The notes beneath the pieces were generated by a model, which did no database searches, was not told the DNA's origin, and saw nothing but the letters and a program-made list of their open reading frames with translations. Below are positions 52,371 through 61,098 of a stretch of 64,000 nucleotides of DNA, one piece after another. Position numbers and translations under genes: made by a program. The stretch lies in contig NZ_JAAKGT010000015.1 in the NCBI RefSeq assembly GCF_011043625.1, positions 1 through 64,000 on the forward strand, in the 5' to 3' direction. Each line of letters opens with the position of its first letter. Position 1 is the stretch's first letter. The DNA comes from Caulobacter sp. 602-2. Lineage in GTDB: Bacteria; Pseudomonadota; Alphaproteobacteria; Caulobacterales; Caulobacteraceae.

Positions 52371-53063
52371 ATGATGACCAAGAAGACCGCGTTCCGCGCC
52401 GCCGCTCTCGGCGCGCTCCTGATCGGCGCTGGCGCGATGACGGCCTGCACCACCACCGACCCCTACACGGGCATGCCCGTGCGCAACAACACCGGCACCG
52501 GCGCCCTGGCCGGCGCGGCGGGCGGCGCCCTGCTGGGCTACCTGACCAACACCAACAAGGGCGAGCAGGGCCGCAAGAACGCGCTGATCGGCGCCGGCAT
52601 CGGCGCCCTGGCCGGCGGCGCGGTCGGCAACTACATGGACCGCCAGCAGGCCGACTTCCGCCGCAGCCTGGAAGGCTCGGGCGTGATGATCCGCCGCAAC
52701 GGCGACCAGATCGTGCTGGTCATGCCCAGCGACGTGACCTTCGCGGTCGACAAGTCTGACGTGCAGCCGCAGTTCACCCGCGTGCTCGACGACGTGGCCC
52801 GCACCCTGAACGCCTATCCGCAGACCACCATCGACGTGGTCGGCCACGCCGACAGCAGCGGCCCGGACGACTACAACCAGGCCCTGTCCGAGCGTCGCGC
52901 CGGCTCGGTGGCCAGCTATCTGACCGGCCCCGGCCGCGTGCTGCCCGACCGCGTCTTCGTGGCAGGCCAGGGCGAACGCCAGCCGATCGCCTCCAACGAC
53001 ACCGCCGAGGGCCGCGCCCAGAACCGCCGGGTCGAGATCATCCTGCGCCCGCTGACCCAGTAG
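52371..53063 (+). CDS. OmpA family lipoprotein (YiaD-like)
   Basis: A 230-residue outer-membrane lipoprotein. The signal ends at a lipobox with C26 (GAMTAC-TTT). Residues 45-90 hold two glycine-zipper stretches (GALAGAAGGALLGYL and ALIGAGIGALAGGAVG) that may insert in the membrane. The C-terminal OmpA domain binds peptidoglycan: TIDVVGHADSSGPDDYNQALSERRAGSVASYL and NRRVEIIL carry the DAP-binding Asp and Arg. I choose ATG 52371, 8 nt after AGGA; the adjacent GTG or next ATG are possible. Confidence 0.9.
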   Translation: MMTKKTAFRAAALGALLIGAGAMTACTTTDPYTGMPVRNNTGTGALAGAAGGALLGYLTNTNKGEQGRKNALIGAGIGALAGGAVGNYMDRQQADFRRSLEGSGVMIRRNGDQIVLVMPSDVTFAVDKSDVQPQFTRVLDDVARTLNAYPQTTIDVVGHADSSGPDDYNQALSERRAGSVASYLTGPGRVLPDRVFVAGQGERQPIASNDTAEGRAQNRRVEIILRPLTQ

Positions 53064-53137
53064 TCGGCCAGGCAGGATCGCCTTCTGGAGGGCGGGGCGG
53101 CTTGACCAGCCGTCCCGCCTTTCGCTTTACAGGGGCC

Positions 53138-53644
53138 ATGAAGACCCGCGCCGACCTCATCGCCTTCTTCGACGCCAACGACGTCGACCACGCCACCCTC
53201 GACCACCCGCCGGTGTTCCGCGTCGAGGAAGGGCTGGAGATCAAGAAGGCCCTGCCCGGCGGCCACACCAAGAACCTGTTCCTCAAGGACGCCAAGGGCC
53301 AGCTGTGGCTGATCTCGGCGCTGGGCGAGACGGCCATCGACCTCAAGAAGCTGCATCACGTGATCGGCTCGGGCCGGCTGTCGTTCGGCCCCGAGGCGAT
53401 GATGGTCGAGACCCTGGGCGTCACGCCCGGCTCGGTCACCGCCTTCGGCCTGATCAACGACAAGGACCGCCGGATCCGCTTCGTGCTCGACAAGGCGCTG
53501 GCGCAGGCCGACCCGGTGAACTTCCACCCGCTGAAGAACGACGCCACCACCGCCGTCAGCCAGGCGGGCTTCCGTCGGTTCCTGGCGGCGCTGGGGGTCG
53601 AGCCGATGATCGTCGACTTCGAGGCGATGGCGATCGTCGGCTAG
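53138..53644 (+). CDS. prolyl-tRNA editing protein ProXp-ala (YbaK/PrdX family)
   Basis: A 168-residue free-standing editing domain that removes alanine from Ala-tRNA-Pro. The family pattern starts DHATLDHPPVFRVEEGL, the catalytic lysine is K45 in GGHTKNLFLKD, the GSGRLSFG loop that governs substrate size follows, and ends DFEAMAIVG. The well-studied Caulobacter crescentus enzyme is of this type and also uses K45. Start at 53138 has AGGGG upstream. Its stop overlaps a convergent gene by 4 nt (CTAG). Confidence 0.92.
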   Translation: MKTRADLIAFFDANDVDHATLDHPPVFRVEEGLEIKKALPGGHTKNLFLKDAKGQLWLISALGETAIDLKKLHHVIGSGRLSFGPEAMMVETLGVTPGSVTAFGLINDKDRRIRFVLDKALAQADPVNFHPLKNDATTAVSQAGFRRFLAALGVEPMIVDFEAMAIVG

Positions 53645-54084
53645 CGCCTGGCCCCGACGTTGACGCGCACGCACGGGCCTTCATCCTCGGAGGAATAGCC
53701 CGTGCAGTCGGTGTTGACCTTCACGGGGCGCTTCGCCGACAGCCGGCGGCCCGCCGGCGTCGAAAGGCAGTCGCGCAGCTGCCGGGCCATCGTCTCCAGC
53801 ACCACATGGTGGAGCTGCCCGCGATAGCCGTCCCACAGCAGCCTGCGCGCCTGCGTCGGCGTCTCGGGGGAGCTGGCCAGGACCGGGTTCATGTTGAATG
53901 CGCCCAGATCCCCCTCGGTCGAGCGGTAGAACACCGCCTCGTAGCTGTCGGACGGCGGGATCGCGCGGATGAAGGCGTAGAGCGGCTCGCAGGACAGCCG
54001 GGCCGCCATGGCCGGACCGCCCAGGCCGACCGCCGCCATGCACGACAGGGCCAGCGACAGCTGAAGCGGATGGCGGCGGATCAT
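53641..54084 (-). CDS. exported hypothetical protein, 147 residues
   Basis: A small secreted protein. The signal peptide is residues 1-28 (QLSLALSCMAAVGLGGPAMAA). The mature part has four cysteines (SCEPLY, RDCLST, NTDCTG, GPCVRV) that could form two disulfides, and a helix-rich middle. I recognise no family. Its stop overlaps the ProXp-ala stop, and its start is divergent from the YbbN-like gene with about 150 nt between. Confidence 0.65.
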   Translation of the reverse strand: MIRRHPLQLSLALSCMAAVGLGGPAMAARLSCEPLYAFIRAIPPSDSYEAVFYRSTEGDLGAFNMNPVLASSPETPTQARRLLWDGYRGQLHHVVLETMARQLRDCLSTPAGRRLSAKRPVKVNTDCTGYSSEDEGPCVRVNVGARR

Positions 54085-54235
54085 GTCGGTCCCCGTGGAA
54101 CGCCCCCGGCGGGCGAGGCTTACCATCGCCACCGAACCGCTTCCCGGCAAGAAGCCTTCTCCTCCCGATTGCGAACCGCCTCGCCAAGGACCATCTTGCG
54201 GCGCTGAGCGTCCGCGCACGAGAGAAGAAGCAGTC

Positions 54236-55144
54236 ATGTCCCTGATCGGTGAAAAGCCGGCCCCCATCCCGGCCGGCGGCAAGAGCGAGCACATCAAGGA
54301 CGGCACCGACGCCAGCTTCATGGCCGACGTCATCGAGGCCTCGAAGACCCAGCCAGTCATCGTCGACTTCTGGGCCACCTGGTGCGGCCCCTGCCGCCAG
54401 CTGACCCCGGCGCTGGAGAAGGTGGTCACCGCCGCCAAGGGCGCGGTGAAGCTGGTCAAGATCGACGTCGACAAGAACCCGGGCTTCGCCGGCCAGCTGC
54501 GCGTGCAGTCGATCCCCACCGTCTACGCCTTCGTCGACGGCCAGCCGGTGGACGGCTTCCAGGGCGCCCTGCCCGAAAGCCAGATCCAGCAGTTCGTCGA
54601 CCGCATCTCGGGCCCTCCGGAGGCCGGCGCCGTGGACGAGCTGCTGGCCATGGCCAAGGAGAGCCTGGAACTGGGCGATCTGGGCGGCGCGGCCCAGGCC
54701 TTCGCCCAGGTGCTGCAGATGGAGCCGGAGAACATCAAGGCGCTGGGCGGGCTGGCGCGCTGCTACCTGGCCGGCGGCGACGCCGATCTGGCCGCCGAGA
54801 TCGTCGCCCGCGCCCCCGACAACGCCAAGGATCCGGACCTGGAAAGCGTGCGCGCCGCGCTCAAGCTGGCCGAGGCCGCCCCGTCCGAGACCGCCGCCTT
54901 CGAACAGCGTCTGGCCGCGAACGCCGACGATCACGAGGCCCGCCTCGAACTGGCCAAGGCCCTGGCCGGCGCCGGCCGCCTGGACGCGGCCTGCGACCAC
55001 CTGCTGACCATCATCCAGCGCGACCGGACCTGGAACGACGACGCGGCCCGCAAGCAGCTGCTGACGGTGTTCGAGGCCGCCGGCCCGACCTCGGAAGTGG
55101 CCAAGCAGGGCCGCAAGCGCCTGTCGTCGATCCTTTTCAGCTAG
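54236..55144 (+). CDS. YbbN-like thioredoxin with TPR region
   Basis: A 302-residue protein. Residues 15-115 are a thioredoxin fold with the active site W-C50-G-P-C53, so unlike E. coli CnoX (SxxC) it keeps a standard redox motif. The remaining part is four or more tetratricopeptide-type helices (ELLAMAKESLELGDLGGAAQAFAQVLQMEP and so on). Family members act as redox-linked chaperones in the cytoplasm. It ends 62 nt before the next gene on the same strand, with a clear AAGGAGG between, so both may be one operon. Confidence 0.9.
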   Translation: MSLIGEKPAPIPAGGKSEHIKDGTDASFMADVIEASKTQPVIVDFWATWCGPCRQLTPALEKVVTAAKGAVKLVKIDVDKNPGFAGQLRVQSIPTVYAFVDGQPVDGFQGALPESQIQQFVDRISGPPEAGAVDELLAMAKESLELGDLGGAAQAFAQVLQMEPENIKALGGLARCYLAGGDADLAAEIVARAPDNAKDPDLESVRAALKLAEAAPSETAAFEQRLAANADDHEARLELAKALAGAGRLDAACDHLLTIIQRDRTWNDDAARKQLLTVFEAAGPTSEVAKQGRKRLSSILFS

Positions 55145-55206
55145 AAATCCAGGGACCCGTTCCGCCGGAACAAGCGTTCAGAACCGACCCAGTCAAGGAG
55201 GCCGCC

Positions 55207-55863
55207 ATGCCGGGCGTATACCGGAAGACCCTCGACCTGCCGCTGGTGATCCCCGTGTTCCCGCTGGACGGGGCGCTGCTGCTTCCCGGCGGCCAGCTGC
55301 CGCTCAACATCTTCGAGCCGCGCTATCTCAACATGCTCGACGACGCCATGTCGGGCGAGCGGATGATCGGCATGGTCCAGACCCGGCCCGGCGGCGACGC
55401 CTCGCGGCCGGCCCTGGCCCCGATCGGCTGCGCGGGACGGGTGACCAGCTTCGCCGAGACCAGCGACGGCCGCTACCTGATCACCCTGACCGGGGTGGCG
55501 CGGTTCCGGCTGGGCGAGGAGCTGCCGGCGCGCACGCCCTATCGCCAGGTGCGAGCCGACTTCACGCCCTTCGACCTGGATCTGCGCGAGGACCAGCAGG
55601 AGGCGGTCGGCGACGCCGCGCCGCTGCTCAACGCCCTGCGCCGCTATCTCGACCACCGCGGCCTGGCCATCGACTGGAACGAGGCCCAGGCCGCGCCGTC
55701 CGACGCCCTGATCAACAGCCTGGCCATGGCCCTGCCGTTCGATCCGCTGGAGAAGCAGGCCTTGCTGGAGGCCCGCACCATCGCCGACCGCCGCAGCACC
55801 CTGGTGGCGCTGCTGGAGATCGACGCCGCCCAGGACGACGACGAGCCGCCGTCGGTGCAGTAG
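55207..55863 (+). CDS. Lon substrate-binding (LON N-terminal) domain protein
   Basis: A 218-residue protein made up of the N-terminal domain of Lon without its ATPase or protease. It begins IPVFPLDGALLLPGGQLPLNIFEPRY and has RYLITLTGVARFRL in the middle, as in the YcbK/LonN group. The role is unproven; it may bind substrate or act as an adaptor. The start has AAGGAGG 5 nt upstream. It follows a thioredoxin-TPR gene, a neighbour pair common in alphaproteobacteria. Confidence 0.9.
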   Translation: MPGVYRKTLDLPLVIPVFPLDGALLLPGGQLPLNIFEPRYLNMLDDAMSGERMIGMVQTRPGGDASRPALAPIGCAGRVTSFAETSDGRYLITLTGVARFRLGEELPARTPYRQVRADFTPFDLDLREDQQEAVGDAAPLLNALRRYLDHRGLAIDWNEAQAAPSDALINSLAMALPFDPLEKQALLEARTIADRRSTLVALLEIDAAQDDDEPPSVQ

Positions 55864-55867
55864 CGGC

Positions 55868-56257
55868 TCAGGCCGCGATGGCTGGGCCCGCAGCCTTCGG
55901 CTGCGGCGGTCCGAAGCGGTTATCGCCGGCCGTGCCGTCCTGCAGGACGAAGACGATCAGCACCGCGATCCCGCCCGGCACGAGGTTGAGCAGCAGCCAC
56001 CAGCCGCTGCGGTCGATGTCGTGCAGCCGGCGGATGGCCAGCGACAGCGCCGGGATCGCCAGGAACAGGCCGACATAGGGCAGCAGCGAGGCCGGCTTGT
56101 GCGGCGGCAGGCCGCGCAGGCCGTCGGCCAGGCCCCAGGCCATGCTCCAGGTGCAGGCCGTGACCACCGCCAGGGTCAGGGCCAGAAGCAGGAACTCCGA
56201 CCGGTCCGACCGACCCTTGAAGTCAGCGAACCGGGTCAGCGCCTTGAAGATCGACAT
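55868..56257 (-). CDS. DUF805 membrane protein
   Basis: A 129-residue protein with three or four membrane helices (FLLLALTLAVVTACTWSMAW, ASLLPYVGLFLAIPALSLAI and GWWLLLNLVPGGIAVLIVFV). The DUF805 signature RRLHDIDRSGWW lies between the last two, and the N-terminal FKGRSDRSEF is also typical. Function unknown. The start at 56257 has GGAG about 9 nt upstream; an upstream ATG 24 nt before is unlikely. It is convergent with the LON-domain gene with a 4-nt gap. Confidence 0.88.
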   Translation of the reverse strand: MSIFKALTRFADFKGRSDRSEFLLLALTLAVVTACTWSMAWGLADGLRGLPPHKPASLLPYVGLFLAIPALSLAIRRLHDIDRSGWWLLLNLVPGGIAVLIVFVLQDGTAGDNRFGPPQPKAAGPAIAA

Positions 56258-56335
56258 CGCGAGCTCTCCGTTGATCACCACCCATGGTAGCGAAGCGGAG
56301 GGCGCTGGAAAGTCCCTGCGGACGAATGGCGACGG

Positions 56336-56740
56336 TCAGGGCTTCACTGCATCCCAGGCGGCCACCTGGTAGCCGTTTTCGGACAGGCACTGCCCCATGG
56401 CGGCCTTGTGCCGCTCGTCCAGCGCCGCGCGCACGCCCTTGGAGCCCTTGGCCTTGTCGTAGGGGACCTTGAGCACCAGACCGGTGGACCCGGGCTGCAG
56501 GTCGCGGGCCGTGGCGCTGGCCGGGTGCACCTTGAAGCCGCTGGTCTTGCCCGCGCGCACCTCGTCGCGGCACGAGACGAAGGTGCTGGCGAAGGCCTTC
56601 TCGTCGCTGGCCCCCGTGGACAGCCGCGGGCTGTAGGCGCTTTCGCCGCCCATCCCCCCACCCATGGAACCGCAGGCGGCCAGGGTGAGGGTGCTGGTGG
56701 CCACGGCGGCGGCCAGGAAGGTCCGTTCGATGACGGTCAT
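56336..56740 (-). CDS. putative lipoprotein, 134 residues
   Basis: An exported lipoprotein: the signal ends at a lipobox with the cysteine in LTLAAC-GSMGGG. The mature part is glycine-rich for ten residues, then a mixed alpha/beta domain with one more pair of cysteines (SCRDEV and GQCLSE). No family recognised. Its gene is divergent from the Trm112-like gene. Confidence 0.7.
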   Translation of the reverse strand: MTVIERTFLAAAVATSTLTLAACGSMGGGMGGESAYSPRLSTGASDEKAFASTFVSCRDEVRAGKTSGFKVHPASATARDLQPGSTGLVLKVPYDKAKGSKGVRAALDERHKAAMGQCLSENGYQVAAWDAVKP

Positions 56741-56848
56741 GTCGCTATCCGAGATCGTTGTTATCGCTTCTGCGACAACCGCGAGCCTGCGCGAGAGGTT
56801 CCGGCCGCGGGGCTTTCCCAATCGGCCGGCCGGCTCTAGAACAGCGCC

Positions 56849-57055
56849 ATGACCGCCGCTCCTCCGCCACCGCCCGTCGACGTCGATCCGCGCCTGCTGG
56901 AGGTGCTGGTCTGCCCGGTGACCCGCGCGCCGCTGTTCTACGACCGCGCCCGCGGCGAGCTCGTCAGCCACACGGCCAAGCTGGCCTATCCGATCCGCGA
57001 CGGCGTGCCGATCATGCTGCCGGAAGAGGCCCGCAGCCTGGCGGACGGGGAGTAG
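56849..57055 (+). CDS. Trm112 family protein
   Basis: A 68-residue protein of the Trm112/YcaR type. It has LLEVLVCPVTRAPLFYD, then L-V-S-x-x-A-x-L-A-Y-P-I-R-D-G-V-P-I-M-L, the hallmark. Of the usual two Cys pairs only one cysteine remains, common in bacterial members. Eukaryotic Trm112 activates methyltransferases; bacterial roles are less clear. It carries a proline-rich N-terminus (TAAPPPPPVDVD). Confidence 0.9.
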   Translation: MTAAPPPPPVDVDPRLLEVLVCPVTRAPLFYDRARGELVSHTAKLAYPIRDGVPIMLPEEARSLADGE

Positions 57056-57061
57056 GAAAAA

Positions 57062-57084
57062 CACCTCTCCTTACAGGAGAGGTG
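57062..57084 (-). terminator. terminator that includes the stop codon of the UbiH-family gene
   Basis: A 9-bp stem CACCTCTCC/GGAGAGGTG with a 5-nt loop (57071-57075) that contains most of the stop codon. On the minus strand it is followed by TTTTTCC, so it is a proper intrinsic terminator placed over the last four codons and stop. Confidence 0.8.
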
Positions 57085-58324
57085 ATCCTCTGAGCAATTT
57101 CGGCAGGTCGCCCACCCCGCCGCCGGCTTCGTGCATGAAGAACCGGCGCGCCGGGGCGATGCGGTTGACCGCCGCCATGCCGACGCCGCGCGCGACGCGC
57201 AGCAGCGGATTGTCGTTCGAGAACAATCGCACGAAGCCGTCGAAGGCCAGCGCGTTGGTGACGTTGTCGAACCGCCGCCAGCGGGCGTAGCGCTCCAGCG
57301 TCGCCTCGGCGCCGATGTCCTCGCCGTTGCGGATCGCCTCGACCACCACCTCGGCCAGGGCAGCGGCGTCCTTGAGACCCAGGTTCAGGCCCTGCCCGGC
57401 GATCGGGTGCACGCCGTGGGCGGCGTCGCCGATCAAGGCCAGACGCGGGGCGACCAGGCGCTCGGCCAGCGACAGCGACAGCGGATAAACGAACACCGGC
57501 CCGGCCATCTCGACCTGCCCCAGGAAATCGCCGAACCGGCGCATCAGGTGGGCGTGGAAGGCCTCGGGGCTGGCATGGCGCAGGGCCTCGCCCCGCGCGG
57601 TGCTCTCGGTCCAGACCAGGCTGGCGCGGTTTTCGGTCAGCGGCAGGATGGCGAACGGGCCGCTGGGCAGGAAGTACTCGTGCGCCACACCCTCGTGCGG
57701 GTGCTGCATCTTCACCGTGGCGACGACGCCGCTCTGGCCGTAGCCCCAGCCGATGTCGCCGATGCCGGCCGCCTTGCGCAGGGCCGAGTTGCGTCCCTCG
57801 GCGCTGACCGCCAGCGGCGCGCTCAGCACCCGGCCGTCGCTCAGGGTCACGCGAGCTTCGGAGGCGTCGACCTCCAGGCCGGTCGCGCCGGCCGGGGCGA
57901 TGACCTCCAGGCCCTTTTCGATCGCCACCTTGGACAGGGCCGCGCGGATCTGACGGTTCTCGATCAGATAGCCGAGGGGCTCGCCTTCCGAACGGTCGGC
58001 GATCTCGCCGCTGTCGAAACGCAGGAAGAAGGGCGAGGGCTTGCCCGACGCGGCGCCCGGCGCCTTGCCGTCGGTGACCAGGATCTGCTCGATGCGCTGG
58101 GCATGCGGGGCCAGGGCCTCGCCCGCGCCGATCGCGCGCCACTGGCGGAACGACGAATAGGCGATGGCCGACGATCGGCCGTCAAAGGTCGGCGCCAGCT
58201 GGGCGTCGAAGGGCTGCGGATCGACCAGCAGCGGCTTGACGCCGCCGGAAGCGAGGGCGAGCGCCAGGGTGGTTCCGGCCATGCCGGCCCCGGCGATGAT
58301 GACGTCGGCGTCGTGCTTGCGCAT
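57071..58324 (-). CDS. UbiH/UbiF/Coq6-family FAD-dependent hydroxylase
   Basis: A 417-residue flavin monooxygenase of the ubiquinone-synthesis type, which hydroxylates the ubiquinone ring precursor. The FAD motif is VIIAGAGMAGTTLALALAS, the YLIENRQIRAAL block binds NADH/FAD, and the second FAD motif is ALIGDAAHGVHPIAGQGLNLGLKDA, with the diagnostic H-P-I-A-G-Q-G. Which ring position it acts on cannot be read; in alphaproteobacteria one enzyme (UbiL or UbiH/UbiF) may do several. Start at 58324. The last codons lie in a terminator stem. Confidence 0.9.
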   Translation of the reverse strand: MRKHDADVIIAGAGMAGTTLALALASGGVKPLLVDPQPFDAQLAPTFDGRSSAIAYSSFRQWRAIGAGEALAPHAQRIEQILVTDGKAPGAASGKPSPFFLRFDSGEIADRSEGEPLGYLIENRQIRAALSKVAIEKGLEVIAPAGATGLEVDASEARVTLSDGRVLSAPLAVSAEGRNSALRKAAGIGDIGWGYGQSGVVATVKMQHPHEGVAHEYFLPSGPFAILPLTENRASLVWTESTARGEALRHASPEAFHAHLMRRFGDFLGQVEMAGPVFVYPLSLSLAERLVAPRLALIGDAAHGVHPIAGQGLNLGLKDAAALAEVVVEAIRNGEDIGAEATLERYARWRRFDNVTNALAFDGFVRLFSNDNPLLRVARGVGMAAVNRIAPARRFFMHEAGGGVGDLPKLLRGSPLL

Positions 58325-58551
58325 GGCGTGGGTATGCGCCCGGCGCGGGCTTGCTGTCCAGTTGGACGAAGGGTCCGACGAGCCCTTAGGGAGCCGCCCG
58401 ATCCTCCCCATATAGAGGCTAGCAAGATTTTTCCTCCAGGCGCGGCCATTCGCCGCCACCTTTGAAAAACCATGCCCTTGCCTACCCGCGTTACGAGGCG
58501 TAACGGGACGGCGCATTTCCCCTTGTCGGGGCTGAAAGATTGGAGACTGCG

Positions 58552-59580
58552 ATGGGTTACCGGGTCGCCGTGGTCGGCGCCACGGGCAACGTGGGCCGCG
58601 AGATGTTCAACATCCTCGAGGAAGTGAAATTCCCCGTGGAGAAGATGCACGCCATCGCCTCGCGCAAATCCATCGGCACCGAGGTCTCGTTCGGCAACCA
58701 GATCCTCAAGTGCGAGGACCTGGAGCAGTTCGATTTCTCGAAGGTCGACATCGTGCTGATGAGCGCCGGCGGGTCGATCTCGGCCGCCTGGGGCGAGAAG
58801 ATCGGCGCGGCCGGCGCCATCGTCATCGACAACTCCAGCCACTTCCGGATGGACCCGGACGTGCCGCTGGTGGTGCCGGAAGTGAACCCGGACGCCGTCA
58901 ACTCGATCCCCAAGAACATCATCGCCAACCCCAACTGCTCGACCGCCCAGCTGGTGGTGGCGCTGAAGCCGCTGCACGACGAAGTGCCGATCAAGCGCGT
59001 GGTGGTGTCGACCTACCAGTCGGTTTCCGGCGCGGGCAAGGAAGGCATGGACGAGCTGTGGGATCAGACCAAGGGCGTCTTCGTCCTGGGCGCGCCTGAG
59101 CCCAAGAAGTTCACCAAGCAGATCGCCTTCAACGTCATCCCCCACATCGACGTCTTCATGGACGACGGCTTCACCAAGGAAGAGTGGAAGATGACCGTCG
59201 AGACCCAGAAGATCCTGGATCCGGCCATCCAGCTGGTCGCCACCTGCGTGCGCGTGCCGGTGATGGTGGGCCACTCGGAGTCGGTCAACATCGAGTTCAC
59301 CGGCCCGCTGGACGAGGACGACGCCCGCGAGATCCTGCGCGACGCCGAAGGCATCGTCGTGGTCGATAAGCGCGAGAACGGCGGCTACATCACGCCGAAG
59401 GAAAGCCAGGGCGAGTTCCCGGTCTACGTGTCGCGCATCCGCAAGGACCCGACCGTCGAGCACGGCATCGCCCTCTGGTGCGTCGCCGACAACCTGCGCA
59501 AGGGCGCGGCCCTGAACGCCGTGCAGATCGCCCAGCTGCTGCACGACAAGGGCCTGATCAAGCAGAAGACCCTGGCCTAG
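58552..59580 (+). CDS. asd: aspartate-semialdehyde dehydrogenase
   Basis: A 342-residue enzyme that reduces aspartyl phosphate to aspartate semialdehyde, the branch point to lysine, threonine, methionine and diaminopimelate. NADP motif GATGNVG at residues 9-15; the catalytic cysteine is C129 in NPNCSTAQ; the phosphate-binding SSHFRMDPDVPLVVPEVN and the active-site histidine in GHSESVNIEF are seen. Start ATG 58552 has GGAG 8 nt upstream. Confidence 0.96.
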   Translation: MGYRVAVVGATGNVGREMFNILEEVKFPVEKMHAIASRKSIGTEVSFGNQILKCEDLEQFDFSKVDIVLMSAGGSISAAWGEKIGAAGAIVIDNSSHFRMDPDVPLVVPEVNPDAVNSIPKNIIANPNCSTAQLVVALKPLHDEVPIKRVVVSTYQSVSGAGKEGMDELWDQTKGVFVLGAPEPKKFTKQIAFNVIPHIDVFMDDGFTKEEWKMTVETQKILDPAIQLVATCVRVPVMVGHSESVNIEFTGPLDEDDAREILRDAEGIVVVDKRENGGYITPKESQGEFPVYVSRIRKDPTVEHGIALWCVADNLRKGAALNAVQIAQLLHDKGLIKQKTLA

Positions 59581-59590
59581 GACGACTTCC

Positions 59591-59624
59591 CCCGTCGTCC
59601 TTCCGCCAGCGGAGGGACGACGGG
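59591..59624. terminator. 34-nt near-perfect hairpin after asd
   Basis: The arms CCCGTCGTCC (59591-59600) and GGACGACGGG (59615-59624) pair fully, and the middle continues with TCCGC/GCGGA around a CA turn, giving about 15 paired bases. There is no T-tract, so it may stop transcription with help, or just stabilise the asd mRNA end. It lies 10 nt after the asd stop. Confidence 0.6.
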
Positions 59625-59733
59625 AACCGCCTTTCGGCGAAACTTCGCACCCTTCCGCAAAGCGCGGGCCCGCAAGATGTGGGCGGACGCCGGGATCCCC
59701 ATCTGTCAGATCCCTCCGCGAAAGGTGCGGTCC

Positions 59734-60645
59734 ATGACTTCCAGTACGAGTCCCAGCGGCGACGCGCGTTCGGCCTATCTGGCCGGCGTCGGCTGCTATC
59801 TGCTCTGGGGCTTCCTGCCCCTCTATTTCCACACCCTGTCGGTCATGGGCGTCACCTCGTTCGAGATGATCGCGCACCGGACACTGTGGTCGGTGATCTG
59901 GGCCGGGGGCCTGGTGCTGCTGGCCAAGCAAGGCGGCCAGGTGGCGCAGGTGCTGCGCCAGCCCAAGACCCTGGGGATCCTGCTGCTCTCGACCCTGGCG
60001 ATCTTCGGCAACTGGACGATCTACGTGCTGGCGGTGAACGCCGGCCGGGTGATCGAGGCCAGCCTCGGCTACTACATCAACCCGCTGATGAACATGGCCG
60101 CCGGCGCCCTGCTGTTCCGCGAGCGGATGAGCACCGAGGGCAAGGTCGCCATCGGCCTGGCGGCGATCGGCGTGGCCATCCAGACCCTGGCCCTTGGCCA
60201 CCTGCCGCTGGTGTCGCTGGGCCTGGCCTTGAGCTTCTGCATCTATGCGATCCTCAAGAAGCAGGTGAAGGCCGACGCCCAGACGGGCCTCTTCATCGAG
60301 TGCGCCTATCTGGCGATCCCCGGCCTGCTCTATGTCTGGCATCTGCAGTCGACCGGCGCGGGACACTTCACCCAGGACGCCCGCACAGCGATCCTGCTGC
60401 TGGCCGCCGGCCCGGCGACGGTCGTGCCGCTGGCCCTGTTCGCCTGGTCGGCCCGCCGCCTGCCCTTAAGCGCCATGGGTTTCCTGCAGTTCATCGCGCC
60501 CACCCTGCAGTTCCTGCTGGGCGTGTTCCTGGGCGAGGCCTTCACGCCGCTGCGGGCCTTGTCGTTCGTCTTCATCTGGCTGGGCGTCGCCGCCTTCGCC
60601 TACGGCGCCTGGAAACGCACACGGAGCGTTCCTTCGGCGGCGTGA
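59734..60645 (+). CDS. EamA/RarD family transporter
   Basis: A 303-residue membrane protein with ten predicted helices. It matches the RarD branch by opening GVGCYLLWGFLPLYFHTL, then IAHRTLWSVIWAG and EASLGYYINPLMNM, and LQFIAPTLQFLLGVFLGE near the end. RarD proteins are drug/metabolite-transporter family exporters of unknown substrate (chloramphenicol resistance is linked to RarD in some). The start at 59734 gives a short hydrophilic N-terminus; a longer frame adds unlike residues. Confidence 0.9.
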   Translation: MTSSTSPSGDARSAYLAGVGCYLLWGFLPLYFHTLSVMGVTSFEMIAHRTLWSVIWAGGLVLLAKQGGQVAQVLRQPKTLGILLLSTLAIFGNWTIYVLAVNAGRVIEASLGYYINPLMNMAAGALLFRERMSTEGKVAIGLAAIGVAIQTLALGHLPLVSLGLALSFCIYAILKKQVKADAQTGLFIECAYLAIPGLLYVWHLQSTGAGHFTQDARTAILLLAAGPATVVPLALFAWSARRLPLSAMGFLQFIAPTLQFLLGVFLGEAFTPLRALSFVFIWLGVAAFAYGAWKRTRSVPSAA

Positions 60646-60759
60646 GAACCCACGCCGCCAAGAAACGTTGGTCAATTTGTCGCACCGCCGCCGGCCCTTA
60701 AGTCGGCGGCAAGACGCGCTGCGTCAGGTATGGCGACAGACTTAATGCTGGGGGAAACC

Positions 60760-61089
60760 ATGTCCGCGGAAACCATCACCACGCCCGATCTGGCCGCCGT
60801 GCTCGAAGCGCTGGCCGTAGAGATGTCGCTGGCCGCCGAAGCCTGCGGACACCTCGACAGCGCGCTGGGCAAGATCCTCGAGAACACGCCGCCGGAATCG
60901 CGCCTGGCCGTGATGCAGGAACTGCACACGGTCGACCATCTGGCCCAGCACATCACCGCCATCACCGACTTCACCAGCAAGCTGGTGCAGGCCGCGCCCG
61001 AGGGGGTGCCGCTGGCTGTGCAGGACGCCCTGTCGACGATCACCCTGGGCGCGGTGGCCGAGCGCCTGCGGGGGCGGCTGGGGGTCTGA
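60760..61089 (+). CDS. hypothetical helical protein, 109 residues
   Basis: Starts at ATG 60760 after GGGGGAA; an upstream ATG at 60730 would add ten residues. The protein is acidic and nearly all helical (AAVLEALAVEMSLAAEACGHLDSALGKIL, LHTVDHLAQHITAITDFTSKLV). Such short four-helix proteins are common near chemotaxis or phosphotransfer systems, but I see no HPt histidine motif, and no such genes are here. Function unknown. Confidence 0.65.
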   Translation: MSAETITTPDLAAVLEALAVEMSLAAEACGHLDSALGKILENTPPESRLAVMQELHTVDHLAQHITAITDFTSKLVQAAPEGVPLAVQDALSTITLGAVAERLRGRLGV

Positions 61090-61098
61090 GCCCCGCCG

